64,000 bases of DNA from Nostoc sp. 'Peltigera membranacea cyanobiont' N6 (GTDB lineage Bacteria; Cyanobacteriota; Cyanobacteriia; Cyanobacteriales; Nostocaceae), in the NCBI RefSeq assembly GCF_002949735.1, contig NZ_CP026690.1:1-64000 (forward strand), given 5' to 3'. The notes below the pieces were generated by a model that saw only the letters and a list, made by a program, of their open reading frames with translations, had not been told where the DNA came from and did no database searches. Positions 41,803 to 50,776 of this stretch are shown here, piece by piece. Made by a program: the position numbers and the translations under genes. Each line of letters starts with the position of its first letter. Position 1 is the stretch's first letter.

Positions 41803-43674
41803 ATGGCCACCCTAATTCCCTCATTTAATAGCTGCTCAATGAGAATGACCCCTGGCGAGAGGAGGTTAGCGCAGCGCCTAGAGGAAAAATTAGAGAATGA
41901 TTATTTACTTTGGTACGATGTCCCAGTAGGTAAAAAGCAACTGCACCCAGACTTTATAGTGCTGCATCCCAGCCAGGGCTTGTTCATCCTTGAAGTCAAA
42001 GACTGGAAGTTAGACACTATTCAAAATATCAACCCCTCCACAATCACACTGCTTACTGAAGATGGGGTAAAGGAAGTCAAACACCCACTACAACAGGCCA
42101 GAGATTATGCCCTAGCAGTCAACAAGATGCTAGAAAAAGATTCTCTTTTGGTGCAGCAAGAAGGTAATTATCAAGGTAAGCTGCTCATCCCCTACGGTTA
42201 TGGGGTCGTGTTCACCAATATCACCCGCAGGGATTTTAACAGTAGTGAACTACCCGCCGTATTTGAGGAACACTTGGTTATCTGCAAAGATGAAATGCTA
42301 CCTAGCACAGATGCAGGGGAATTTCAGCAACGACTTTGGGATTTATCAGCATATCAATTTGGTAAGACCCTCACCAGCAGCCAAATAGATAGAATCCGGT
42401 GGCATATCTTCCCAGAATTACGCATTAGTGCCAAGCAGTTATCTTTGCTTGATTTAGACACCATTACTGAAGAAACGCCACATCTGCAAATCCGAATCCC
42501 TGACATTCTCAAAATTATGGACTTGCAGCAAGAACAGTTGGCGCGGAGTTTAGGTGATGGACATCGGGTAATTCATGGCGTGGCTGGTTCAGGAAAAACG
42601 ATGATTTTAGCCTACCGTTGCCAGCATCTTGCTCAAGTCAGTAATAAACCAATTTTGGTGCTATGCTTCAACGTCTCTCTTGCTGCCAAACTCCGGCAAA
42701 CTATCCAAGATAAAAACAAAATCAGTCGCATCAGAGTGCGGCATTTTCATGGGTGGTGCATGGATTTACTCAAAAAGTATGACATTCCTAGACCCGACAC
42801 CAAGGAATATCAAGGTGAAGCTTATATAGAAGAACTGGTTCAAAGAGTAATTACCGCCGTTGATGCCAAGTTGATACCGGCTGGCACGTATGGCGCTGTC
42901 ATGCTGGACGAGGGACACGACTTTAAACCAGAGTGGCTCAAATTAATTGCCCAAATGGTCAACCCCGAAACCGATTCCCTGCTTATCCTCTATGACGATG
43001 CCCAAAACCTCTATGGTGAAAAACGCACTAAGAAATTTAGCTTTAAGAGCGTAGGCATTCAGGCACAGGGACGAACCACCATTTTTAAACTCAACTACCG
43101 CAACACAGAACAGGTGTTAAAGGTAGCCTATGAATTTGCGAAAGAAGTGATGACCCCTACCACCGGGGATGATGACCAAGTAGTATTGGTAGAACCGACT
43201 AGTGCAGGACGGCAAGGCCCCAAACCAGACCTGATCCGTTTACCCAGTTTTAAACACGAGGTAGATTACCTAGCAGGGCGAGTGCAACAATTACACGAGC
43301 GAGATATCCCCTGGAACGAAATAGCAATTATTTATCGCTCTAAGTTTATGGGCGATCGCATCTATAACGACTTCCAACAAGCCCAAGTCCCAATAGAGTG
43401 GGTAAACGCCAATAGTGACAGCCGCAACTATCACCCAGCCGAACAAAGCATCAAACTCATAACCATGTACTCATCTAAAGGGTTAGAGTTCCCAGTGGTG
43501 CTTATTCCTGGTATTGGTTATCTGCCTGACCAGTACGGACACGGTACACCAGAAGAAGAAGCTCGACTATTGTATGTGGCGATGACACGGGCGATTGAGC
43601 AGTTGATTATGACTTGCGATCGCTCCTCAGAATTTACCAGCCGTCTTGAGAAAGCACTAGGTAAAGTAATTTGA
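41803..43674 (+). CDS. NERD-domain UvrD-like DNA helicase
   Basis: The N-terminal NERD nuclease domain (about 15-130) has the PD-(D/E)xK pattern HPDFIVLHPSQGLFILEVKDW (split D...ExK). The superfamily-1 helicase core follows: Walker A VAGSGKT (about 263-269), Walker B VMLDEGHDF, motif III DDAQNLYG, LNYRNTEQV, and the C-terminal MYSSKGLEFPVV and LLYVAMTRA motifs. The length of 623 aa is typical. Such NERD-helicases are found in DNA repair and as defence-island members; no partner is fused. Confidence 0.9.
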   Translation: MATLIPSFNSCSMRMTPGERRLAQRLEEKLENDYLLWYDVPVGKKQLHPDFIVLHPSQGLFILEVKDWKLDTIQNINPSTITLLTEDGVKEVKHPLQQARDYALAVNKMLEKDSLLVQQEGNYQGKLLIPYGYGVVFTNITRRDFNSSELPAVFEEHLVICKDEMLPSTDAGEFQQRLWDLSAYQFGKTLTSSQIDRIRWHIFPELRISAKQLSLLDLDTITEETPHLQIRIPDILKIMDLQQEQLARSLGDGHRVIHGVAGSGKTMILAYRCQHLAQVSNKPILVLCFNVSLAAKLRQTIQDKNKISRIRVRHFHGWCMDLLKKYDIPRPDTKEYQGEAYIEELVQRVITAVDAKLIPAGTYGAVMLDEGHDFKPEWLKLIAQMVNPETDSLLILYDDAQNLYGEKRTKKFSFKSVGIQAQGRTTIFKLNYRNTEQVLKVAYEFAKEVMTPTTGDDDQVVLVEPTSAGRQGPKPDLIRLPSFKHEVDYLAGRVQQLHERDIPWNEIAIIYRSKFMGDRIYNDFQQAQVPIEWVNANSDSRNYHPAEQSIKLITMYSSKGLEFPVVLIPGIGYLPDQYGHGTPEEEARLLYVAMTRAIEQLIMTCDRSSEFTSRLEKALGKVI

Positions 43675-43695
43675 TTGCGATCGCTCCCAACCCCT

Positions 43696-43788
43696 ATGAC
43701 AAACATCCACAACCTCGGCGTGACTGATACAGAGTATGCAAAGCTGATAGTGCTTAGGCAGCGTTTGGCAGAAGCTGGACGCGATTGA
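43696..43788 (+). CDS. possible 30-aa ORF
   Basis: The frame begins MTNIHNLGVTDTEYAKLIVL and ends RLAEAGRD. It starts 19 bp after the helicase stop. There is no clear ribosome site; it may be a remnant. Confidence 0.2.
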   Translation: MTNIHNLGVTDTEYAKLIVLRQRLAEAGRD

Positions 43789-43835
43789 ATCTGTTCAAGT
43801 CGGTGAAGCAGTTTTCCAAGGGCGACATCACTATC

Positions 43836-44054
43836 ATGCGTGAAAGCTTTAATTTCAAGGGATTTAAAAGAAAAGTTGATACTATTGCTGAAGCCGATCA
43901 ACTTGTTTTAAGTTACCATCCTTCGTGGAACCGAATCAGGGAAGGGAGTTTAGGTCATTGGACTTGGTACTTAGTAGACGAAATTATTGCTGAAGCATGG
44001 CTACATCAAAAATCTGGATGGTGGCTCAAAATCAAAATTGTCGATATTAGCTAG
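43836..44054 (+). CDS. hypothetical protein, 72 aa
   Basis: From ATG 43836 (MRESFNFKGFKRKVDTIAEA) the small protein is rich in Trp and aromatic residues (LGHWTWYLVDEIIAEAWLHQ). No family recognised. The frame continues upstream to 43785, but that start lies in repeat-like DNA. Confidence 0.45.
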   Translation: MRESFNFKGFKRKVDTIAEADQLVLSYHPSWNRIREGSLGHWTWYLVDEIIAEAWLHQKSGWWLKIKIVDIS

Positions 44055-44477
44055 ATGCAATCAAGGTATGAGCCAAACAGGGAATAACAAGAAGATGGCT
44101 TCTCTTAACTGTGTAAGCTAGCGATCGCTATAAAGTGGCCGGGTACGCCATACCACCTTTACTATGTGTTTTCTAGTACATTACTAGCCAGTTGTATGTA
44201 GCGAAGCGATGACCGAGCGCTGTGGGTTGGTTGCTGAGTTCTACAGCGTTGGGTCAACAACTGGCGATTTGTGTCTGTTCTGTTCTGTCGATATCTCATT
44301 TAAACCGCAATTCAGAGAGTTGTGATGCCAAATTGCCAGAACCTTTGAAGATGGCATCGTAACTTCAACTTTTTCTTAGAGGAAAGCCCAAAGAGCGTAG
44401 GCGCACCCTAAAGTAGACATCGCCCCCTTACAACCCTAAATCCTGCTAAAATCCGTGTATTCAATACATCAACTACC
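44055..44477. other. intergenic, dispersed repeats
   Basis: HIP1 sites, a TTCTTAGAGGAAA copy (44373-44385) and repeat text GAGCGTAGGCGCACC...GTAGACATCGCC follow one another. No gene supported. Confidence 0.45.
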
Positions 44478-44957
44478 ATGTCTGGCAAAGGATTTGGACA
44501 ACCCCAACCTACAAAAATCGATAAACTTGTTGAATCTGCGGTACGTTATTGCCAACAGCGACAGCCAGAAGCATTAGACCAAATTTTTGACAACCTGCCT
44601 GTTAAGCTCAACCAGCAAGTAGTGACAGGTATTTTGGCAGCATTTCAGGGAGATATTGATAGCCTAAGTTGGCTGTGTGGTTATTTTGCATCCGAAATTA
44701 ATAGCACTTCAGACAACGATAAACCCTACCATCCCATTACCTTGTTATCAAAACTTTTGATTAAATCTGGAATGCAGCCATTCGTTGATTTTATGCCCTA
44801 CATTGGTTGCCGCATTTCCATACTCAACAACGATAAATTTGAAGCACTACCGCCTAGAGTGCAAGCAGCAGTCAAAGAAGCTTTTGATGTGGTAGAAACT
44901 AGTGGGGAAGAGGCACAAAGGATAAATGAGGCACTGTTACGAGAGTTGGAAGTGTAA
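44478..44957 (+). CDS. hypothetical helical protein, 159 aa
   Basis: It begins MSGKGFGQPQPTKIDKLVES and is predicted all-helical (PEALDQIFDNLPVKLNQQVV). The sequence looks well conserved in style but I do not recognise it. It lies 5' to the IS605-type element. Confidence 0.55.
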   Translation: MSGKGFGQPQPTKIDKLVESAVRYCQQRQPEALDQIFDNLPVKLNQQVVTGILAAFQGDIDSLSWLCGYFASEINSTSDNDKPYHPITLLSKLLIKSGMQPFVDFMPYIGCRISILNNDKFEALPPRVQAAVKEAFDVVETSGEEAQRINEALLRELEV

Positions 44958-45128
44958 TAGAACTGCTGGATGAGTGTAGGCATCGCTACACACATTTACG
45001 TGTTTATTGATATTAGGCGTTAATGTGCATCTCTATTTATCAGTAAAATGGGTTTAAAACCCTGTGCTGGAAGCACAGCTTTAATTTACTAGAGTCAAAT
45101 TCTCCACTAAATATACTAAAATAGTGGA

Positions 45129-46388
45129 ATGTTAACCATGAATTACCGCTACCGAATCTATCCAAACATCACTCAAGAACAGTCACTTTTTGAGTGGATA
45201 GATGTTTGTCGGGTTGCCTATAATTACGGGCTACGAGAAATTAAGGATTGGTGCAATAGCCGGAAATGTCTGGTTGACAGATGCTCGATTAGTCATGAAT
45301 ACATCATGGCTGCTGATAGCCCTTTCCCTAGCGAAGTAAAACAACTTAATGCACTGCCAAATGCAAAAAAGGTATTTCCCAGATTGGGTGAAGTACCAAG
45401 TCAAGTTTTGCAGCAAGCTATCAAGCAATTGCACCGAGGCTGGGAGGGATTTCAGAAGATTGGGCATGGGTTCCCTAGATTTAAGAAGTATGGACAATTT
45501 AAATCTTTGTTGTTCCCACAGTTCAAAGAAAGTCCGGTAATTGGGTTAAATATCAAACTCCCTAAACTTGGATTGATTCCAATTAACTTGCATCGTCCCA
45601 TACCAAGTGGATTTGTAGTTAAGCAAATACGGATAATTAATAAAGCGGATATTTGGTATGCCTCCATCAATATTCAGTGCGATGTGAATGTTCCCGATCC
45701 GATACCGCATGGTCATCCCATTGGAGTAGATGTCGGGCTTGAAAAGTTTTTGGCAACTAGTGACGGTGTTCTTGTAAAGTCGCCTAAATTCCTGAAAGTT
45801 ATGCAAAGCAAGCTGAAATTGCTGCAAAGCAGACTTTCCAGAAAAAAGAAGCGCTCTAAAAATTACCAGAAGCAGCGCATTAAAGTTGCTAGACTTCACC
45901 ACACAATTGATAACACTCGCAAAGATTTCCACTTTAAACAAGCTCATGCTCTTTGTGATGCTGGTGATATGGTCTTTATGGAAGACTTGGATTACCGGAC
46001 TCTGGCAAAAGGGATGCTTGGCAAACAGATGCTTGATGCGGGGTTTGGACAATTCCGAACCATTAGCAAGTATGTCTCTTGGAAGCGTGGTAAATTCTTC
46101 GGTGAAGTTAGCGCAAGAGGAACATCGATTGAGTGTCCTGAGTGCGGTGCGGAAGTTAGAAAAGATTTGAGCGTTAGAGTACATCATTGTCATAGCTGTA
46201 ACTACACAACTGATCGTGATGTTGCTAGTGGTCAAGTAATCAGAAATAGAGGAATAGAACTAATTAGTACGGCGGGACACGTCGGAATCCAAAACGCCTA
46301 TGCAGACGGTTTGCCGGGGACTGGGGAAACTCAATCTAGGTCAAAGTCGAAACCCCGCAAGGGAGTAACTAGGAAAACTAAGAAATAA
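45129..46388 (+). CDS. tnpB: RNA-guided nuclease TnpB (IS605 family)
   Basis: The 419-aa RuvC-type nuclease has the N-terminal HTH_OrfB-like region (MNYRYRIYPNITQEQSLFEW). The RuvC motifs are GVDVGLEKF (Asp), MEDLDYRTL (Glu) and TDRDVASGQV (Asp), and the zinc finger has CPECG and CHSC pairs. All catalytic residues are present, so it may be active with an omega RNA from its 3' end. The alternative start MNYRYR (45138) is equally good. Confidence 0.9.
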   Translation: MLTMNYRYRIYPNITQEQSLFEWIDVCRVAYNYGLREIKDWCNSRKCLVDRCSISHEYIMAADSPFPSEVKQLNALPNAKKVFPRLGEVPSQVLQQAIKQLHRGWEGFQKIGHGFPRFKKYGQFKSLLFPQFKESPVIGLNIKLPKLGLIPINLHRPIPSGFVVKQIRIINKADIWYASINIQCDVNVPDPIPHGHPIGVDVGLEKFLATSDGVLVKSPKFLKVMQSKLKLLQSRLSRKKKRSKNYQKQRIKVARLHHTIDNTRKDFHFKQAHALCDAGDMVFMEDLDYRTLAKGMLGKQMLDAGFGQFRTISKYVSWKRGKFFGEVSARGTSIECPECGAEVRKDLSVRVHHCHSCNYTTDRDVASGQVIRNRGIELISTAGHVGIQNAYADGLPGTGETQSRSKSKPRKGVTRKTKK

Positions 46389-46428
46389 TTCTTAGAAGCT
46401 CCGAGGCTTTAGCCCGGAGTCATGTCAC
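46260..46428 (+). ncRNA. candidate omega RNA of the TnpB element
   Basis: In IS605-type elements the guide (omega) RNA is produced from the 3' end of tnpB and the right end. Here this region contains the basic C-terminal codons and a terminal hairpin at 46399-46419; the guide would be encoded just past the right end near 46428. Boundaries are inference. Confidence 0.35.
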
Positions 46429-46436
46429 TAAATATA

Positions 46437-46772
46437 TTAGTTGGATTGGAATATTGTGATAAGGGTATCATGCCAAATAGTAATTTCTTGAATAGTCTGA
46501 TTGATTTTATCTGTATCACTGCTGATTGTTTCTAAATTCAATAGACAATTTACTAAGAATCTAACTAAATCAGTCAATCTCAAAGCATTATCAAATGCTA
46601 GATTTGGCATAATTTTTTCAATAAGATATATTGATTCTTTAATAATATTCTCTATTCTTGGGCTTTGACTTTCTTGTAATAAAGATTGTATTGTTTGTAA
46701 ATTGTTAACTAAATTATCTAAATTCGCTTGAGCTTCTTGTCTAAGCAAAAATGTTTGTGTAAAATCGTTCAT
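46437..46772 (-). CDS. small helical protein coupled to the DUF3696 ATPase, 111 aa
   Basis: An all-helical product (LLRQEAQANLDNLVNNLQTI) with Asn/Leu-rich heptads. It starts 4 bp after the ATPase stop and is therefore co-transcribed. It may be a regulatory or effector subunit of the ATPase system. No family recognised. Confidence 0.55.
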   Translation of the reverse strand: MNDFTQTFLLRQEAQANLDNLVNNLQTIQSLLQESQSPRIENIIKESIYLIEKIMPNLAFDNALRLTDLVRFLVNCLLNLETISSDTDKINQTIQEITIWHDTLITIFQSN

Positions 46773-46776
46773 AAAG

Positions 46777-47862
46777 TTATATTTTGGCAGGCTCTAGCAA
46801 AACCATTAAAATGTTTTCCCACTCATCGAAGAACCCATCAGGCCATCGGTCAATTCTGCCGTCTCTATCAATGCGTGGTGACACAACTTTAATAAAAGCT
46901 TGACCTTGGTTTTCTTGACGTTGAAAGTAATGTAACTGCACATCCTCCGGCTCAATTTTATCACCAAGCACAGCAAGACGAATACCATTTAGAATCTGGT
47001 CGCTGTGAGTTTCTACCACAACTTGAACGCCACAGTTAGCAGCCAGGGCTAACAGCTTACTCAGCTTTGTTTGCGCTTGGGCGTGGAGTCCGGTTTCCGG
47101 GTGTTCAATCAGAATTAATGCACCTGGACTGGATGCTAGGATTGCAACGATAATGGGTAAAACGTAGGTAATGCCGTATCCAACATGGTCACTAAATTTT
47201 AAGTTAACCAAATCCATATCTAGATATGCGTCAACTTGGATGCGTAGACCAGAACTTATTTCTCCCATCCATGCTTCAACTTGGTCTAGCAAATTTGTTG
47301 ATTTTGCTTGCGGGTGAGCGAGTTCGGCGATAGGAATTGGTTGATTACCGTAGGTATAAAGAAAATTTGCTGTATATTCGCCAAGCGCACCAATTTGTTT
47401 AAGTTCTCGCGCTTGGTAATCTAAAATTCCTGATGCAACTTTTGCACGTTCTGATTGAAGGTGATAAAGTTGCCCGTTGAAAATGCTTGACTGATAAACA
47501 TCGCCATCAACAGAGTTGAATCCACTTTCTAAAAAATTTGCTTCTCTCTCTAAGGAGTTGTAGTTAAAGTGCCAAATTCCTTTAGTTCCGTTTTTTAAAC
47601 TAAGCTCAAATCCTACATAGTCTTGTTTGGCATTTTCATACAAAGCATCATTAGCTGTGCCAATATTTACCAAGTTTCCATTGAGCAATAAACCAGTGCT
47701 TTGTAGTAAATTTTGCTGGTAAGATTGATGCAGCAGTGATAGTGCTTGCAACACAGAGGATTTACCAGTGCTATTATAACCAGAGAGCAGGGTAAGCGAT
47801 TTGAATTCAACCAATTGATTCTCAAATGCTTTAAAATTTAGCAGCCGTAATGAGCTAATCAT
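46777..47862 (-). CDS. AAA15-type ATPase with DUF3696-like C-terminus
   Basis: A 361-aa ABC-like ATPase of the RecF/OLD group. Walker A is GYNSTGKSS (28-36). The signature and Walker B region reads ALILIEHPETGLHAQAQ, and the switch His is in VVVETHSDQILNGIR. The C-terminus (RWPDGFFDEWENILMVLL) fits DUF3696. Single-gene ATPases of this kind are partners of HNH or TOPRIM nucleases in defence modules. The next gene upstream (HNH, 47949-49112) is 86 bp away in the same direction, a Septu-like pairing by logic, not by proof. Confidence 0.82.
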   Translation of the reverse strand: MISSLRLLNFKAFENQLVEFKSLTLLSGYNSTGKSSVLQALSLLHQSYQQNLLQSTGLLLNGNLVNIGTANDALYENAKQDYVGFELSLKNGTKGIWHFNYNSLEREANFLESGFNSVDGDVYQSSIFNGQLYHLQSERAKVASGILDYQARELKQIGALGEYTANFLYTYGNQPIPIAELAHPQAKSTNLLDQVEAWMGEISSGLRIQVDAYLDMDLVNLKFSDHVGYGITYVLPIIVAILASSPGALILIEHPETGLHAQAQTKLSKLLALAANCGVQVVVETHSDQILNGIRLAVLGDKIEPEDVQLHYFQRQENQGQAFIKVVSPRIDRDGRIDRWPDGFFDEWENILMVLLEPAKI

Positions 47863-47948
47863 TAATAGTTAAAATATATATGATTAATTATTTAATGTTA
47901 TCCTAAATCAGTTATTTAATTAAAGCATTATTTCAAATAGTATCAGAG

Positions 47949-49112
47949 TCAAAACCGAGCTAGATTGCGAGACTCAGCAAAGATATTAATGAGGTCAACA
48001 ACAGCAGTTGATAGTACACCAGGAAAAGAAGCGGTATCACTAAATACAGTAGAAAATCTGACAGCCACATCTTCTTTAAGTGCTAGCGAGAGTGAACTAG
48101 ATGTGCCATAGTTTCTATAAGCTAACTCTAAAGAGGGTTGAGCTTGTTGTAATTTTGCCTGAGACGGTAAGCGATCGCGCTTGATGTGGGAATTAAAATT
48201 AGGGTCAGCAGGTACTAGATTCCAAAGTTCGTTAATCGGATAGAGAGATACAGGTAAAAGGTGGTCTAAATCGTATCTGATACCATAAGAAATGTGCTTT
48301 TGCGTCCAGGGGCAAACAAACTCCGTTCCTTCCATCAAGAGTACATCAACATGGTTGCGTTCCCAACTCAAAGGTCTGCGGTTGTCCGGTCTATCTGTTA
48401 GCAGCTGATAAATGCAACCTCGATGCACTTTAGTGTGATTTTCTTGTTGCACCTTTTCAGTAAACAAGCACCATTCATGAATAGAAAGCGCTTCAATCCA
48501 CAATGACATCTCTCCAAAAGTTTGCCACAGATCGGCTTGAATTACTAAGCATTTGTCTGCTAGTTGAGTACCTGGAATTGCTACAACTGAAGTGCTAAGT
48601 TCTGCATACTTTAAAGGTTTATCAAACACACTCCAGTGACCAAACCCTGCATATCTAACAGGCATTTCAATTGCTTTACTAATGGCAGTGAGGGCAGCTT
48701 GGTAGACTTGACGTAACGGTTTTGAGTAGGCAAGATATTTTCGCGGTACTCTCAACTCGTTGATGAGGAAAAAGCCATCGCTAGGGCTTGAGGTTCCGCC
48801 AACAATTGATTCCCATTCACACCGTAGTCTCTCTAACTCAGGGCGAAACGACATATCATTTCGCAATTGACCGTTCAGTGTTGCTCGTTGCCCTTGCAAA
48901 ATGGGTTCGGTGGGTTTGACAAATGGCCAATAGTAAGCCACCCAAAACTGTGCTAGTAAACGCAAAGGAACTGCTACGTCTGCTCTTAGGTTCCGCAAAT
49001 CAGGGAAGCTGAGGACAACATCATTAATCGCACGCAGCAAGGCAATTTTATAGCTTGTAGCTTTTGTATCGTGCTTGAGAATTGTACTGATGATTTTGCT
49101 TCCCGATGACAT
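47949..49112 (-). CDS. HNH nuclease-like protein, 387 aa
   Basis: The C-terminal third has the HNH-type core CPWTQKHI, then YDLDHLLPVSLYPINELWNL and PADPNFNSHIKRDRLP (candidate catalytic His, Asn and His). The N-terminal 250 residues are a helical domain unknown to me. The pairing with the downstream DUF3696 ATPase resembles ATPase-HNH defence systems (Septu class). The small gene at 49130-49369 lies 17 bp upstream and could be part of the same operon. Confidence 0.72.
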   Translation of the reverse strand: MSSGSKIISTILKHDTKATSYKIALLRAINDVVLSFPDLRNLRADVAVPLRLLAQFWVAYYWPFVKPTEPILQGQRATLNGQLRNDMSFRPELERLRCEWESIVGGTSSPSDGFFLINELRVPRKYLAYSKPLRQVYQAALTAISKAIEMPVRYAGFGHWSVFDKPLKYAELSTSVVAIPGTQLADKCLVIQADLWQTFGEMSLWIEALSIHEWCLFTEKVQQENHTKVHRGCIYQLLTDRPDNRRPLSWERNHVDVLLMEGTEFVCPWTQKHISYGIRYDLDHLLPVSLYPINELWNLVPADPNFNSHIKRDRLPSQAKLQQAQPSLELAYRNYGTSSSLSLALKEDVAVRFSTVFSDTASFPGVLSTAVVDLINIFAESRNLARF

Positions 49113-49129
49113 AGCAAGGGTTAAAAAGG

Positions 49130-49369
49130 CTACTCTATAGTATTCCCGTTTTCATCCCGTTTGATTTCTACCACAGTGACATCAAAACTTTCCCATTCTT
49201 GAACTGTAAAACCTGCATCTGCTTCTTCAGGAAACCTAGTTGCCATTTTCTCCCAAGCTTCTTCTTCGCTTTCAGCCCAGATATAATGACCCTGGCGTTC
49301 TCTGAGGTCATCGCGCCCAGTGCATTCGTGTAAGTATAATGCGTTACGTGTACAGCGATATTCTCTCAT
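49130..49369 (-). CDS. conserved hypothetical protein, 79 aa
   Basis: It begins MREYRCTRNALYLHECTGRD, with REGHY-type residues and acidic middle SEEEAWEKMATRFPEEADAG. Sequence style suggests a small conserved domain, but no family is named. Its start is 8 bp from the divergent SBD-HNH gene, so the two promoters must overlap. Confidence 0.6.
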   Translation of the reverse strand: MREYRCTRNALYLHECTGRDDLRERQGHYIWAESEEEAWEKMATRFPEEADAGFTVQEWESFDVTVVEIKRDENGNTIE

Positions 49370-49377
49370 AACTGCGA

Positions 49378-50343
49378 ATGGCCAAAGATTTAGCTTACTA
49401 CGTTAAGAAATTTTCTCCAAAGTCTGTTGTTGGAAAGCTAGGCTTAAATGTTAGCCCTGGTGCGCCCAATAAACCGATTTTGCTTTTATCTATCATTGAA
49501 ATGATAACTACTGGGCAAATAGTGAGAAAGCAAATTCCTCTATCTGCTGAACTCATCGCCACATTTCTTAAACTGTGGAGCCACTTAGAACCACTACGCA
49601 AGCCGGATATAGGCTTACCTTTTTACCACCTCACCAGCGATGGTTTTTGGCATTTTGAGATGAAACTGGGGTTTGAATCATTGATTGCTGCTAAGGTGAA
49701 AATCAGAACTCCCAGTACCATTAGGCAAACTGTAGAGTATGCCTACCTTGATGATGAACTGTGGTCACTGCTGCAAAATTCTGAATCTAGAAGTTTTTTA
49801 ACCCACGTGCTAATTGATTCCTGGTTTAGTGATAAAACACAGGATATTGAACAGTTACTTCAGGTCAACGCCTTTGCTGAACTACAAGAACAGTTACAAC
49901 GCTCCGGCGGCAAGGTCTACCAACCAGAAGAACTAGAAGATGAACAAGCTGTAATTGTGCGAGATGGTGCCTTCCGTAAAATCGTTGTCTCAACTTACAA
50001 CCAACGCTGCGCCTTTTGCGGGTTACAGATACTCGATTCACTTGGTCAGAACATTGTAGACGGCTCACACATCAAACCATTCTCCCAGTTTTACGATGAC
50101 CGCATTGATAATGGGTTGTCACTATGCAAAAATCATCACTGGGCATTTGACCGTTTTTGGTTCACCATCAACGACGATTACACTATCATCGTCTCTGACA
50201 ACCTGCGGGAAGATTCACCCAACGCTAGACCAATGCGAGAATTTAGGGGCGATCGCATTATCTTACCCGCTCAAGTGCAGTATTATCCAAGACTTGATTC
50301 TCTACAATGGCATCGTGAAGAGTTTTCGAGACGAGCGGCGTAA
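49378..50343 (+). CDS. HNH restriction endonuclease with phosphorothioate-DNA-binding-like N-terminus
   Basis: The N-terminal ~110 residues read GLNVSPGAPNKPILLLSIIE, then ATFLKLWSHL and PFYHLTSDGFWHFEM. This is the pattern I associate with the sulfur-binding domain (SBD) of type IV enzymes such as ScoMcrA and SBD-HNH proteins. The C-terminal half has an HNH core: CAFCG, GSHIKPFSQFYDDRIDNGLS and LCKNHHWAFDRFWF. It would cut DNA carrying phosphorothioate modification. Divergent from the ATPase-HNH operon, it forms part of a likely defence island. A generic COG3440 HNH is the alternative. Confidence 0.75.
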   Translation: MAKDLAYYVKKFSPKSVVGKLGLNVSPGAPNKPILLLSIIEMITTGQIVRKQIPLSAELIATFLKLWSHLEPLRKPDIGLPFYHLTSDGFWHFEMKLGFESLIAAKVKIRTPSTIRQTVEYAYLDDELWSLLQNSESRSFLTHVLIDSWFSDKTQDIEQLLQVNAFAELQEQLQRSGGKVYQPEELEDEQAVIVRDGAFRKIVVSTYNQRCAFCGLQILDSLGQNIVDGSHIKPFSQFYDDRIDNGLSLCKNHHWAFDRFWFTINDDYTIIVSDNLREDSPNARPMREFRGDRIILPAQVQYYPRLDSLQWHREEFSRRAA

Positions 50344-50389
50344 CAGGTAGGCTCATTTTTATGGATATAGATTAGAGGATTTTTAAGAG

Positions 50390-50701
50390 ATGCTGTATTT
50401 AGCTCAGGTTACTTTCGGTAAAAATCCACCCTCTCTGGTGGGTATTTTTTATATAATTTTCGGTATAGCTTACTTAATTTTTACGACAGGTTGGCTTCCA
50501 CGCAATAGTAAACTCAACGGTTCTGCTTTAAAGTTTTATATCCAACAATCAATATTTATATCAATTTTAATGTTGGTATGTGGATGGGTTTTTACTTTTC
50601 AAGCTGGGTACTTAAATTCAAATTATCAATTTGCACAAATTTTATTATTTCTGTTAATCAATTATCTAATTATTAAAGATATTGTCATGAATATACTTTA
50701 G
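50390..50701 (+). CDS. small membrane protein, 103 aa
   Basis: Three hydrophobic helices at about 15-32 (LVGIFYIIFGIAYLIFTTGW), 50-68 and 80-100. Very AT-rich. Unknown family; the position after the SBD-HNH gene may or may not be functional. Confidence 0.55.
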   Translation: MLYLAQVTFGKNPPSLVGIFYIIFGIAYLIFTTGWLPRNSKLNGSALKFYIQQSIFISILMLVCGWVFTFQAGYLNSNYQFAQILLFLLINYLIIKDIVMNIL

Positions 50702-50776
50702 CTAATCTATAATTTTACCAAGCCTATATTTTTAATTAAAAGCGAAATTTGTATATCTTGGTGCTAAAAGCAAAAT

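Larger units (their letters stand above)
45045..46428 (+). mobile_element. IS200/IS605-type element with only tnpB
   Basis: The left end has GGGTTTAAAACCC followed by the hairpin CTGTGCT-GGA-AGCACAG (45062-45078). The right end, after the TnpB stop, has a hairpin CTCCG...CGGAG (46399-46419). There is no TnpA gene, so the element depends on a transposase elsewhere. Exact ends are inferred from the hairpins. Confidence 0.7.

Noticed and set aside
45546..46235. 229-codon frame antisense to TnpB
   Set aside because: The TnpB sense frame carries all family motifs; the antisense frame is a shadow.
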